Shown here: piece after piece, positions 17,662 through 26,282 of the stretch | Layout: every line of letters begins with the position of its first letter | Position numbering within the stretch: the stretch's first letter is position 1 | Source of the DNA: Chloroflexota bacterium | GTDB lineage: Bacteria; Chloroflexota; Anaerolineae; Anaerolineales; Villigracilaceae | Direction: 5' to 3' | Length of the DNA: 64,000 bases | Assembly (NCBI GenBank): GCA_016191845.1 | Contig: JACPVF010000013.1 | Coordinates: 1 to 64,000, forward strand | Position numbers and translations under genes: made by a program | The notes under the pieces: generated by a model | Databases searched by the model: none | Told to the model about the DNA's origin: nothing | Seen by the model: the letters and a program-made list of their open reading frames with translations, nothing else

Positions 17662-19503
17662 TCAGTTCACGCTTGCGATCTCGTTCTCCAGTTCCTCGTC
17701 GATGCGGGTCTGGATGTCGTAGATGCGGCGGTACATGCCATCCTTCTGGACCAGCAGGTCTTCGTGCGTGCCCATCTGGATGACCTCGCCCTTGTCCAGC
17801 ACCAGGATCAGGTCCGCGATCATCACGGACTGGATGCGGTGGGCGATGATGAACGTGGTGCGGTCCTTCATCAGGCTGTTCAGCGCCTCGCGGATCTCGG
17901 CCTCCGTCTCCAGGTCCACCGAAGAGGTGGAGTCGTCCAGGATCAGGATGCGCGGATTCTTGAGCAGGGTGCGGGCGATCGTCACGCGCTGTTTCTGCCC
18001 GCCCGAGAGGGTCACGCCCTTCTCGCCCACGATGGTGTTGTAGCCGTCGGGGAAGCCGACGATCACGTCGTGCACGGCGGCGGCCTTGGCGGCGCGCTCC
18101 ACTTCCTCCTGCGGCACCTGGCGGCCTACGCCGTAGGTGATGTTCTCGCGGATCGAGCGGCTGAACAGGAAGGGTTCCTGTTCCACGATGCCGATCTGCT
18201 GGCGCAGGGTCGAGCGCGAATAGTCCTTGATGTCCACGCCGTCCAGCAGGATGCGCCCGCCCGTGTACTCGTGGAAGCGCGGCAGCAGGTTGACCAGCGA
18301 GGTCTTGCCCGAGCCCGTCGAGCCGAGCAGGGCCACGGCCTGTCCAGGTCGGACGTGGAAGGAGACGTTCTTCAGCACCTGATGCTCGCCGTCGGAGTAG
18401 ACGAACGAGACGTTCTCGAACTGGATGTCGCCGCGCACGGGACCTGTCGGCTGGTGCACCCCGTCGAAGAGTGGCTCGCGCTGCTGCTTGACGATCTCCA
18501 TGATGCGTCCGTACGAGACCATGCCCGTCGAGGTCTGCACGATCATGCGGCCCAGGTTGCGGATCGGCCAGATCAGCCACACCACCAGTCCCACGTAGGC
18601 CAGGTAGGTGCCGACCGTGATCTCGCCGCGGATGGCCATCAGCGCTGCGAAGACGAATCCGAACAGCATCTGGAAGCCCAGCACGATGTCCGAGAGCGGC
18701 CAGAACATCGAGTGCATGAAGAGCAGGATCTTGCCCTTCAGGTACTTGCCCCAGTTGTCCTTCTCGAACTTGCCCTTCTCGTAGTCCTGGCGCGCGAAGG
18801 CCTTGACCACGCGCACGCCCGTCAGGTTCTCCTGCAGGGTGGTGGAGAGCAGGGCCTCCTGCGCCTGGTAGTCCTCGTAGGCCTTGGTGACCTTCTTGAA
18901 GAACCACAGCGAGACCAGCAGGATGATGGGGATGACCACCACCGACACCAGGCCCAGGGTCACGTTCAACTGCAGGATCGCGACCCAGTTGATCACGAAC
19001 AGCAGGATGATGCGTCCCATGCCGATGGCCTGCTCGCTGAAGAAGCGCCGTAGGGCATCCAGGTCCGAGGTCACGCGCTCGATGATGTCACCCGTGGGGG
19101 TGGTCGAGTGGTACGAGAAGCTCAACCGCTGGATGTGGTCGAAGAGGAAGTCTCGCAGGCGGCGGGTGATGCCCTCGGCGGTGTAGGCCGCCAGGCGTCC
19201 AGAGATGAACGAGAAGCCGCCTTCGAAGGCCGCCAGGGTCACGAAGCCCGCCGCGATCCACAGCAGGGTGATGGTCAGGCTGTCGGCAATGTATTTGCCC
19301 TGGGTCAGCACGTCGTCGGCAAAGTAGCGCAGCAGCAGGTAGGTGAAGGTCTTGGCCAGGGCCGAGACCGCCAGCGCGGCCGTCGCGCCTGCGTAGGACA
19401 GGTGATAATCGGTCATCATCTGCCACAGGCCCACAAGACGGTTCTTGTTCAGGGTGGTGCGGAAATCGAAGGTGAGGGGGGCGGGTTCGGTAAGGGTGGT
19501 CAT
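17662..19503 (-). CDS. ABC exporter half-transporter, degenerate-site subunit
   Basis: This 613-residue exporter half has six membrane helices, then Walker A GSTGSGKTS, signature LSGGQKQRVTIARTLL and Walker B LILDDSTSSVD, where Asp replaces the catalytic Glu. That substitution marks the degenerate site of heterodimeric multidrug exporters. The start at ATG 19503 (MTTLTEPAPLTFDF) follows GAAAGG at good spacing. The longer frame to 19560 would begin inside a terminator hairpin. A leader ORF and terminator lie upstream, so expression is probably controlled by attenuation. Confidence 0.93.
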   Translation of the reverse strand: MTTLTEPAPLTFDFRTTLNKNRLVGLWQMMTDYHLSYAGATAALAVSALAKTFTYLLLRYFADDVLTQGKYIADSLTITLLWIAAGFVTLAAFEGGFSFISGRLAAYTAEGITRRLRDFLFDHIQRLSFSYHSTTPTGDIIERVTSDLDALRRFFSEQAIGMGRIILLFVINWVAILQLNVTLGLVSVVVIPIILLVSLWFFKKVTKAYEDYQAQEALLSTTLQENLTGVRVVKAFARQDYEKGKFEKDNWGKYLKGKILLFMHSMFWPLSDIVLGFQMLFGFVFAALMAIRGEITVGTYLAYVGLVVWLIWPIRNLGRMIVQTSTGMVSYGRIMEIVKQQREPLFDGVHQPTGPVRGDIQFENVSFVYSDGEHQVLKNVSFHVRPGQAVALLGSTGSGKTSLVNLLPRFHEYTGGRILLDGVDIKDYSRSTLRQQIGIVEQEPFLFSRSIRENITYGVGRQVPQEEVERAAKAAAVHDVIVGFPDGYNTIVGEKGVTLSGGQKQRVTIARTLLKNPRILILDDSTSSVDLETEAEIREALNSLMKDRTTFIIAHRIQSVMIADLILVLDKGEVIQMGTHEDLLVQKDGMYRRIYDIQTRIDEELENEIASVN

Positions 19504-19534
19504 GGTGAAGCCTTTCGTGATAAAGCGGAACGAC

Positions 19535-19567
19535 AAAAAAAGCCACGGTGCTGGGTGCACCGTGGCT
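19535..19567 (-). terminator. Attenuator terminator ahead of the ABC exporter genes
   Basis: On the minus strand, AGCCACGGTGC (19567-19557) pairs perfectly with GCACCGTGGCT (19551-19541) over a 5-nt loop and is followed by a run of U. It stands between the leader ORF stop and the exporter start, so full-length transcripts require antitermination. The segment just 5' of it, CGCCTCC (19575-19569), can pair with the leader Shine-Dalgarno GGAGGCG. Confidence 0.88.
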
Positions 19568-19590
19568 TGGAGGCGTAAGGTCGTTAAGAA

Positions 19591-19674
19591 CTAACGCGGG
19601 CGGGCAACAGGCGCACTACGAGAAGGAATGGATCCAGCGGGAACGAACGTGTTGATACGGGCGATGGTGCTCAT
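19591..19674 (-). CDS. 27-aa leader peptide of the ABC exporter operon
   Basis: ATG at 19674 follows AAAGGAGG at 8-nt spacing, the strongest ribosome site in this part of the window. The peptide starts MSTIARINTFVPAG and ends with an Arg/Pro/Ala-rich tail, ARPR, before TAG. It is too short and too close to the terminator to be a conventional gene. The ribosome site AGGCGCACTAC (19685-19675) is exactly complementary to codons 19-22 (19619-19609), so translation state would reshape the RNA. By analogy with bmrB upstream of bmrCD and with erm leaders, a ribosome stalled by an antibiotic is expected to prevent terminator formation. The ORF and pairings are seen; the drug response is inferred. Confidence 0.82.
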   Translation of the reverse strand: MSTIARINTFVPAGSIPSRSAPVARPR

Positions 19675-19713
19675 GTAGTGCGCCTCCTTTCTTAGAATTT
19701 GATTAACGCTCCG

Positions 19714-19743
19714 AGTTTACCTCGTAGCCCGCGGATGTGTCAA
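19714..19743 (-). promoter_or_regulatory. Promoter of the leader peptide/ABC exporter transcript
   Basis: Perfect -35 TTGACA (19743-19738), 18-bp spacer, -10 TAAACT (19719-19714). Transcription would start near 19707, about 32 nt before the leader ATG. Confidence 0.7.
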
Positions 19744-19779
19744 GACTTATACAGCAATTTCCATCCCCCATGAGTGTTA

Positions 19780-19785
19780 TATAAT
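19780..19785 (+). promoter_or_regulatory. TATAAT box 7 nt before the aminotransferase ATG (leaderless)
   Basis: A consensus -10 ends 7 nt before the start codon at 19793, so transcription would begin at or next to the A of ATG. No Shine-Dalgarno is present. Confidence 0.75.
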
Positions 19786-19792
19786 CGTCTTT

Positions 19793-20623
19793 ATGGTGAC
19801 ACTTTGGAAAATCACGGGGCAGGGGAGCGAGGAAGTCCGCCTGCCCGACCTCTCTTCACTGGATGCGGCCACGAACGGGTTGCCCGATGGCCTTTACAGC
19901 ACCTTTCGGACCTTCCGCCAGCGTACGCACGCCCTCGACCTGAAGACCCACCTCGACCGCCTCTACCTGCCCGCCGCCAAAAAGGGTCTCCGCCCCTCGG
20001 CGGATTCCGTCTCCCTGCGCCGCACGATGGCCGACCGCCTGGAGGCCTACTCCGCCGACGAGGCGCGCGTGCGCATCAGCCTGACCCATCACGGGCAGGT
20101 CTACCTGGCGCTCGAGCCGTTGAAACTCCTGCCGCGTTCGGTCTATGAGCAGGGTGTGCGCGTGGTCGAGACGCGCGCTCACCGCGAGAACCCCACGCTC
20201 AAGTCCACGGCCTTCATCGCCGCCAGTCAGGCGGAACGGGCGCAACTGGCCGAGCAGAACGCCTTCGAAGGCCTGATCGTCCATCACGGGCAGATCCTCG
20301 AATGCCTGACCAGTAACTTCTTCTACGTGCACACAGGGAAGCTCGGCACGGCCCCGCGCGGCGTCCTCAACGGGGTGACGCGTCACGAGGTACTGTCCAT
20401 CGCCCGCGCCGAGGGGATCGAGATCCTGTACGAACCGTTGCCCCTCAGCGAGGCGGGGAAGATCGACGAGGCCTTCCTCACCAGCAGTTCACGCGGCATC
20501 GTCCCTATTGTGGACATGGATGGGACGCAAGTCGGTGACGGCAGGGTCGGTGCATTGACCCTGCGCCTGATGCGCCTGTACGAAGCCGACATCGAGAAGC
20601 GCGTCGAACCGATCCGCCCGTAG
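19793..20623 (+). CDS. Class IV PLP-dependent aminotransferase / aminodeoxychorismate-lyase-like
   Basis: This 276-residue protein has the fold-type IV layout. RTFRQRTHALDLKTHLDRLY corresponds to the N-terminal substrate-arm motif, the Lys in NPTLKSTAFIAA is the expected Schiff-base lysine, and LECLTSNFFYVHTGKLGTAP and GVLNGVTRHEV are the cofactor phosphate-binding and late motifs. Members include branched-chain aminotransferases, D-amino-acid aminotransferase and PabC lyase; nothing visible separates these. The message appears leaderless. It is cytoplasmic and is followed after 54 bp by a gene with its own ribosome site. Confidence 0.87.
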   Translation: MVTLWKITGQGSEEVRLPDLSSLDAATNGLPDGLYSTFRTFRQRTHALDLKTHLDRLYLPAAKKGLRPSADSVSLRRTMADRLEAYSADEARVRISLTHHGQVYLALEPLKLLPRSVYEQGVRVVETRAHRENPTLKSTAFIAASQAERAQLAEQNAFEGLIVHHGQILECLTSNFFYVHTGKLGTAPRGVLNGVTRHEVLSIARAEGIEILYEPLPLSEAGKIDEAFLTSSSRGIVPIVDMDGTQVGDGRVGALTLRLMRLYEADIEKRVEPIRP

Positions 20624-20677
20624 CGATCTGCTGGTCGAACGTTCGCCCAGCCAGTAAATTGATTAGGAGTATCGATC

Positions 20678-21364
20678 GTGAAGAAAACCCTTATTGTGTT
20701 CCTGACCCTGATCCTTTCGGCCTGCAGCTTGCCTGCCGCCTCGTCCCCTGAGCCCAGCCCTACGCCTGTCCCGCCGACCGCTACTTCACTTCCCACCTCC
20801 GCGCCGACGGCGACCCTTCCTTCGGCCACGCTCCCGCCGACCTCCCAGCCTGACGATCTGTTTGCCGCAAACTTCATCAACCTGCCTGCGCCCGTCTGCA
20901 ATGGCCCGACGCCCGAACAGACCGAGGGTCCGTATTACACGCCCAATACCCCTGAGCGCAACATCCTGTTCGAGCCAGGCATGGCAGGCGAACGGCTGAT
21001 CGTGGTCGGCTACGTGCTGGACCCAAACTGTCAGCCCATCCCAAACGCTTGGCTGGATTTCTGGCAGGCCGACGCGAACGGCGTGTACGACAACGCTGGC
21101 TACACCCTGCGCGGACATCAATTCAGCGACAGCCAGGGACGCTACTTCCTCGAAACGGTCCTGCCTGGCGAGTACCCCGGCCGCACGGAGCATATCCACG
21201 TCAAGCTGCAGGCTCTCAATGGGGTGATCCACACCAGTCAACTGTATTTCCCGAACGTGGCAGCGAACACCACGGACGGTATTTTCGATCCCGCACTGAT
21301 CGTCACCCTGGAGGAGCGCGAAGGGTATTACGTGGCGTATTTCAACTTCGTGATCGCCCCCTGA
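20678..21364 (+). CDS. Secreted lipoprotein with intradiol ring-cleavage dioxygenase domain
   Basis: A lipoprotein signal (LIVFLTLILSAC, lipobox Cys) is followed by a Pro/Ser/Thr-rich linker (about residues 20-60) and an intradiol dioxygenase fold. Candidate Fe(III) ligands are Tyr in EGPYYTP, Tyr in GRYFLETVLPG, and the two His of EHIHVKLQ. Typical enzymes open catechols, but secreted single-domain members like this one have few known substrates. The start is GTG at 20678 behind TTAGGAG. A strong terminator follows, so it ends the rightward unit. Activity on aromatic debris outside the membrane is a reasonable inference. Confidence 0.88.
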   Translation: MKKTLIVFLTLILSACSLPAASSPEPSPTPVPPTATSLPTSAPTATLPSATLPPTSQPDDLFAANFINLPAPVCNGPTPEQTEGPYYTPNTPERNILFEPGMAGERLIVVGYVLDPNCQPIPNAWLDFWQADANGVYDNAGYTLRGHQFSDSQGRYFLETVLPGEYPGRTEHIHVKLQALNGVIHTSQLYFPNVAANTTDGIFDPALIVTLEEREGYYVAYFNFVIAP

Positions 21365-21380
21365 TTGTTGGAGAATCAAA

Positions 21381-21409
21381 GACGCCGCTGTTCCCAGCGG
21401 CGTCTTTTT
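21381..21409. terminator. Bidirectional intrinsic terminator
   Basis: GACGCCGCTG/CAGCGGCGTC stem, 4-nt loop, then five T on the plus strand and an A-run on the other side. It lies between convergent genes. Confidence 0.92.
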
Positions 21410-21411
21410 GT

Positions 21412-23235
21412 TTACGGAATATACACTTCACAACTGCCTGCATCCACTGCGCAGCGGGCCAATTCCTCATCCTTCCACAACACGCGGAACTGGTGACTGT
21501 TCTCTTGGGCCGTCCAAAAGATCTGGTTGTCGGTGGCCTGGCGGAACTGGATGACGTTCAGGTAACCGCGCTTGCATTCGCGCGGATCGAGGTACGGGAC
21601 GGTGTTGCCATAGATCTTGAGCATCACGCAGTAGCCGTTGCGGATCTCGTCGAATTGTCCCTGCCAGTTCCAGCCGCCGAAGTAGTTCGGCAGGGTCTTT
21701 CCGTCGTCCCCCAGGCGCTCGAAGGCGAAGCCCGACATGGTGCGCGGCAGGGTCCCCTGGCTCAAGAGTACAAAGCTGCTTTCATTGTAGAACAGGGTAA
21801 AGCGCTGACCATCGGGATACATCACGGTCGCCTGGGGTGCAGGCGTCGAACTGGGTAGCGGCGTCGGCGTGGCAGCCTCCGTCGGCTCGGCGGTTGGGGT
21901 GGGCGTCTCACTGGGCAGGGGAGTGGGGCTCGCTTCAACCTGCGTGGGGGCGGGCGTGAAAGTCAATGTGGCCGAAGGGCTGGTCATCGTTGGCGCGGGG
22001 GTGGAGGACGGCTCGTTCGTCGGGACCAGGCTCGGGGTCGGGGACAGGGGGGTGGGGGAGGCTGTTGCCGCCAGGATGGGCAATGGTAAAGAGGCGAAGA
22101 GTCCAGGGTTCGTGTACCACAGTCCGCCTGCGCCTGCCAGCAACAGGAACAACACGAGCCACCACGGAAACCCGCGGCGTTTCTTCTGCGCAGGCTCCGC
22201 AGGGACGGCAACCGCCTCTTGCGGAGGGGTGGCGCGGACGGTGGGCGGTGGAGTTTTCGGGAGCACGGCCGCCATGCGTGTGGCGGGTGCAGGGCGCTTG
22301 GGGACACCGCGTCGTGTGAGCTCGTCGATGGAGGTCTCACTGCGATGGATGGTTGGCACGTTGACGGGCAGCGGCGGCATCGGCAGCTTGGAGGGGATCT
22401 TCGTCACCGCCAGCGCCTTTTCGAGCGCATCCATCAGTTTTGTGGCCGACTGGAAGCGATCCTTGGGGTCTTTCTCCAGCGCCTTGAGCAGCACGGCCTC
22501 GACCTCCATCGGCAGGTCGGGATTGATGCTGCGCGGGGCGGGCGGCTTGTTGGTGATGTGTTGCAGGGCCACGCTGGCGGGCGAGGGATCATTGAACGGG
22601 ACGATGCCCGTCAGGATCTCATACAGAATCACGCCGAAGGAATACAGGTCCGATTGCGGCACGGCGTCGGCGGAGCGGCGGGCCTGCTCGGGCGAGATGT
22701 AATGCGGCGTGCCGAAGACGTCGCCCATTGAGCCGTCGCGGACTTCGAGAGCCATGCCGAAGTCACCGAGCACCACGCGGCCATCGCGGGCCACCAGCAC
22801 ATTGGACGGCTTCACGTCGCGGTGGATCACGCCCTGGGCATGGGCGTAGTCGAGCGCGCCCGCGATGGCGCGGCCGATGCGCAGGATGTCGGCGATGGGC
22901 ATCAATTCACCCGCCTCGGCATAATAGGACATGAGCGAGGCCAGGTCCTGGCCGTCGATGTATTCCATGGCATAGTAATACAGGCCCGCCTGATCGTCGG
23001 CATAGTAGATCTGCAGGATGTTCTCGTGCCGCCACTGGGCCATCACGCGCGCTTCCTTGACGAAGCGCTGGGCATAGTCGGGGTCCTTGCGGTAACGGGA
23101 ATCGATGACCTTGATGGCCACGGGACGCTGCAACTTGACGTCCTGTCCGCGATAGACCTGCGCCATGCCGCCGCTGCCGATCAGCGATTCGACGCGGAAG
23201 TTGCCGAGCAGTTTTCCGATCAGGGGATCATTCAT
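21412..23235 (-). CDS. Membrane-anchored PknB-type Ser/Thr protein kinase
   Basis: The 607 residues comprise an intact kinase domain: glycine loop IGSGGMAQVYRG at 19-30, Lys42, HRDVKPSN with Asp140, and DFG at 158-160, followed by the ALEKDPKDRF tail. Next come a Pro-rich juxtamembrane linker, one membrane helix near residue 360 (WWLVLFLLLAGAGGLWY), a long Thr/Pro/Ser-rich stalk, and an extracellular domain with GGWNWQGQFDEIRNGYCVML and paired cysteines. No PASTA repeats. It overlaps the end of the upstream acyltransferase-like gene by 8 bp, so the two are translationally coupled and may act on the same signal. Confidence 0.93.
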   Translation of the reverse strand: MNDPLIGKLLGNFRVESLIGSGGMAQVYRGQDVKLQRPVAIKVIDSRYRKDPDYAQRFVKEARVMAQWRHENILQIYYADDQAGLYYYAMEYIDGQDLASLMSYYAEAGELMPIADILRIGRAIAGALDYAHAQGVIHRDVKPSNVLVARDGRVVLGDFGMALEVRDGSMGDVFGTPHYISPEQARRSADAVPQSDLYSFGVILYEILTGIVPFNDPSPASVALQHITNKPPAPRSINPDLPMEVEAVLLKALEKDPKDRFQSATKLMDALEKALAVTKIPSKLPMPPLPVNVPTIHRSETSIDELTRRGVPKRPAPATRMAAVLPKTPPPTVRATPPQEAVAVPAEPAQKKRRGFPWWLVLFLLLAGAGGLWYTNPGLFASLPLPILAATASPTPLSPTPSLVPTNEPSSTPAPTMTSPSATLTFTPAPTQVEASPTPLPSETPTPTAEPTEAATPTPLPSSTPAPQATVMYPDGQRFTLFYNESSFVLLSQGTLPRTMSGFAFERLGDDGKTLPNYFGGWNWQGQFDEIRNGYCVMLKIYGNTVPYLDPRECKRGYLNVIQFRQATDNQIFWTAQENSHQFRVLWKDEELARCAVDAGSCEVYIP

Positions 23236-25666
23236 GAGAGGTGTCTTTGAGGCGCGGAGATTTGGCGGGCTGGGTCTCGCGGCTGGCGGTGGTGATGCGG
23301 ATCAAGTCCTGAATGAAAGTGTTCATGCCGAGGGCATACGAGTCGAGATAATCCTGTGTGACGAGGCTGGCCAGGTCCTTGCGGCCCGCAGCCAGCAGGG
23401 CCGCCACGTGTGGGCGGAAGTCGCGCAGACTGACTTGCATTATACCGTTTGCATCGGTCATTACACCCCATACGAGTTGTTTCTTTTCGTTGTCATCCTT
23501 GGCGGTGATGAAGCGCGTCAGTGAACTGGTGTTGGCCACCGCACCAATGTTCGAGAAGACCTCCTGTCCTTTGAGGAGGTTGTTGATCAACTCGAAGCGT
23601 TCGGGGACCTTATCCAGCAGGCGCTGGACAGGGGTGGGCAAGTGCGCCAGCAGCTTGATCGCGCCGACGCTGGCGCTTTGTCCCTGGCCAGCCACTTGCT
23701 TGGCGCGGCTCACATACATGCCGAGGCCTGCCAGCGAAGCCAGGTACAGGCGCTGATATTTGTCGAACTCCTCGTAATTGGCGGTTCGATCTCCGATGGC
23801 GGATTCGTAGCGGTCGAGCGCGTGGATGGTGTACGCGTGCAGGTTTAGCAGGTCCAGTTCGGCCAATGGCACTTCGAGGTTGAGCGGATACAGGCGTTCG
23901 CGCGGATTGCGCTGGCTGGCATCGATGGGGATGAGCAGGGAGGGGTTGAGTCGGTTGGTGTTCTCAAGTCCATGCATGACGACCTGGTAGGTATCGTCGC
24001 GGTTCTGGGCCAGCTTGCCCAGTTCCGCCAGCAGGGCGGGGGAAGGCTGGTAGGTGAAGGCATGGATGGCGCGATACAGCACCAGCAGGTCGTTGATGGT
24101 CAGTTGCAAGAGGTCATTGCGCTGCTTGAACAGCTTGCGCAGGCTCATGCAGGTCTTGACGTTGATGCGCGCATTCTCCGCGCCGACCTCGGCCGAGATG
24201 TGCGGGGCCTGCTGGATCTCGGCCACGTCGGCCTCTTCGAGCGGCAGGGACAGGGGTGTGTACAACCGCTGCGGGTCCGAGGCGGCGGGGCCGAGCAGCT
24301 TGAGATAACCCGCCCAGGAGAGCGCCTCGTTGGTGATGATCTCGGCCAGGGCCGCGCCCCAGGCGCCGTCGAAGAAAATGTGCGACTGGTCGAAGACGAA
24401 GGTCTCTTCGGTGTTGAAGACCGTCAGCGGATGATCGCCAACGCCGCGTTCGGCCTGGCGCAACTCGGAGAGCGGCAGGGCGCGCGTGCGCGTGTCCATG
24501 TTGAGCAGGATCGGCGCGAAGCGCAGTTTCTCGATGTCGCCGATCAAGGTGGCGTTCAGGCGGTGACGCAGACTCGGCAGCGCTTCGCGTCTGACGCGGG
24601 CCAGCGAGATCAGTCGCGCAGGTGACCCCGCCTGAGAGCGCAGCATCCCCGCCACCTGGGCGCGGACACGGTCCACGCGCATGGGTTTGGTCGTGCCAGG
24701 TTCACAGGCAGGCAGCAGGAAATAATTTCCGTGCAGGACGATCGCGACGTGCGCCTGACTCAGATGATACGGGACGCGTGTCTCGCCATAGGGGCCAGGG
24801 TCGAGGTAGGCCAGGATGGACATCTGGCGCTGATAGGCGGGCAGGTCGCTTTGGATGGCGGTATTCAGCTTCAAGGTCCAGGCTGCGTGAAGAGCCTTGG
24901 GCAGGGACTGGAGGTGGGTCCCGATAAACTGGTCGAACTTGAAGCGGCGATAGGCAGGGTAGTCCATTGCCACGGCTTCGGCTTCGCGGCGGTAGGGACG
25001 CTGTCCCTCCCATTCGCGGAAGAGGCCGCGATAATGCGCCGCAGTCGGCGCGTTGCGTGTGACCTCCTCGAGCAGCGAGAGCGAGACGCGCTCGTACCAC
25101 TCGTTGGCCAGCAGAGAGTTGAATTGATGGATGCAGGTGATGGCTGCCATCGCCCAGGCCGTGACGCGGTCCACGTCGCTCAAGCGGATGCGATGCTGAC
25201 GCAACATGCTGTCGAAGCCGTGCGTCTCGTTGGTGTGACGGGCCGTGTCCTCACGCAGGGCGTAGTCCACGTAGAATTGCCAGGTGCCTTCGGGGAAGGA
25301 GGACTCGGGGTCCTTGCCTGCCAGCTTGAGCAGGTTCTGATAGCCCCAGATGATGGCGGCAGGCCCCGCAAACACGGCCCCGAACTGGACCTGGTCGAGG
25401 GCGCGCTTCACTTCCTGAAAGAGTGTGTTGACGTCCTGATGGACCTTCTGCGGCGGCGGTCGCAGCCCAGGCAGGCGTGCCAGTCCGCTCAGGATCATGC
25501 CAGGCACGTTGCCTGCAGGGATGACCTGCGAGACCAGGTCCACCGCCTTGTCCACATCGGGCAGGGACAGGTGCGAGAGCTTCTCCACCGAAAGGGTATG
25601 TGCCACGTCGCGCAGATTCTTGGCGGTGAGGGTGGAGATGCGTTTGAGGTCGGCGGAAGAGTCCAT
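23228..25666 (-). CDS. Divergent choline/carnitine O-acyltransferase-like protein
   Basis: The 812-residue soluble protein has no close match I can name, but residues 300-440 follow the carnitine acyltransferase pattern: HVAIVLHGNYFLLPAC, LARVRREALPSLRHRL, IEKLRFAPILLNMD, then SHIFFDGAWGAALAEI. This gives His429-x3-Asp433-Gly, the HxxxDG motif shared by CoA-dependent acyltransferases. An N-terminal helical region (1-240) is larger than usual. Enzymatic acyl transfer is an inference from that motif. The start at 25666 is chosen because TATAAT lies 7 nt upstream, implying a leaderless mRNA. It is translationally coupled to the kinase gene downstream. Confidence 0.6.
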   Translation of the reverse strand: MDSSADLKRISTLTAKNLRDVAHTLSVEKLSHLSLPDVDKAVDLVSQVIPAGNVPGMILSGLARLPGLRPPPQKVHQDVNTLFQEVKRALDQVQFGAVFAGPAAIIWGYQNLLKLAGKDPESSFPEGTWQFYVDYALREDTARHTNETHGFDSMLRQHRIRLSDVDRVTAWAMAAITCIHQFNSLLANEWYERVSLSLLEEVTRNAPTAAHYRGLFREWEGQRPYRREAEAVAMDYPAYRRFKFDQFIGTHLQSLPKALHAAWTLKLNTAIQSDLPAYQRQMSILAYLDPGPYGETRVPYHLSQAHVAIVLHGNYFLLPACEPGTTKPMRVDRVRAQVAGMLRSQAGSPARLISLARVRREALPSLRHRLNATLIGDIEKLRFAPILLNMDTRTRALPLSELRQAERGVGDHPLTVFNTEETFVFDQSHIFFDGAWGAALAEIITNEALSWAGYLKLLGPAASDPQRLYTPLSLPLEEADVAEIQQAPHISAEVGAENARINVKTCMSLRKLFKQRNDLLQLTINDLLVLYRAIHAFTYQPSPALLAELGKLAQNRDDTYQVVMHGLENTNRLNPSLLIPIDASQRNPRERLYPLNLEVPLAELDLLNLHAYTIHALDRYESAIGDRTANYEEFDKYQRLYLASLAGLGMYVSRAKQVAGQGQSASVGAIKLLAHLPTPVQRLLDKVPERFELINNLLKGQEVFSNIGAVANTSSLTRFITAKDDNEKKQLVWGVMTDANGIMQVSLRDFRPHVAALLAAGRKDLASLVTQDYLDSYALGMNTFIQDLIRITTASRETQPAKSPRLKDTSHE

Positions 25667-25673
25667 TGGGACG

Positions 25674-25679
25674 ATTATA
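25674..25679 (-). promoter_or_regulatory. TATAAT box 7 nt before the acyltransferase-like ATG (leaderless)
   Basis: The consensus -10 on the minus strand is directly ahead of ATG 25666, without room for a ribosome site. Confidence 0.7.
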
Positions 25680-25844
25680 GTGTAAGTCCGCACAAAGGAA
25701 GCAGTATGTTTTTCCTATTGACGCAGGGTAAATCTTGCATGGCACAGCCATGTTATGTACGGCCGTATCTTTTTTGGCAAAACAGCGACTTGTGCTTAAA
25801 CACCCTCGCTCGACCGCGAGCAGGGATCGCCAAAGGAGAACCTC

Positions 25845-26216
25845 ATGACTCACGTAATTACCAGCCTGTGCCTGCGCGACAACGGATGCTCCGAAGTCTG
25901 CCCTGTGGAATGCATCCAGCCTGGAGACCCGAATGCGGGCTGGCCGACCTATTACATCGACCCCGCCACCTGTATCGACTGTGGCGCCTGCGTGCCTGAG
26001 TGCCCGTACCACGCCATCTTCCCGTTGGATGAAGTCCCTGCCGCCTTCCGCGCCCAGGGCGGGGAGGTGCTCAACGCCCCTGGACTCTCGGGCCGCTATG
26101 ACGGAGTCAGCCATCGCGGCGAGGCTGTGATCCTGTCCACGACGCGCGTCCTCGGGGCAGGGGAGGTGGTGGACCTGCGTCCGAGTATTCAGGATAATGC
26201 GGCGTTTTACGGATAG
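25845..26216 (+). CDS. Ferredoxin with two Fe-S cluster motifs
   Basis: This 123-residue protein has a canonical CIDCGACVPECP motif for a [4Fe-4S] cluster. The N-terminal motif CLRDNGCSEVCPVECI places Asp where the second cluster Cys would be, as in 7Fe or [3Fe-4S]/[4Fe-4S] ferredoxins. The remaining C-terminal 60 residues are a family-specific tail. It is a soluble electron carrier. AAAGGAG lies 7 nt before ATG. A strong terminator follows, so it is monocistronic. Confidence 0.92.
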   Translation: MTHVITSLCLRDNGCSEVCPVECIQPGDPNAGWPTYYIDPATCIDCGACVPECPYHAIFPLDEVPAAFRAQGGEVLNAPGLSGRYDGVSHRGEAVILSTTRVLGAGEVVDLRPSIQDNAAFYG

Positions 26217-26225
26217 TGAAAATAG

Positions 26226-26263
26226 AAGTGAGGCGCATCTTGCAGATGCGCCTCACTTGTTTT
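26226..26263. terminator. 15-bp perfect hairpin terminator
   Basis: AAGTGAGGCGCATCT pairs with AGATGCGCCTCACTT over a 3-nt loop, followed by GTTTT. It is shared by convergent genes (ferredoxin and recombinase). Confidence 0.9.
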
Positions 26264-26282
26264 AACAGGCAGGGCAGGGGAG

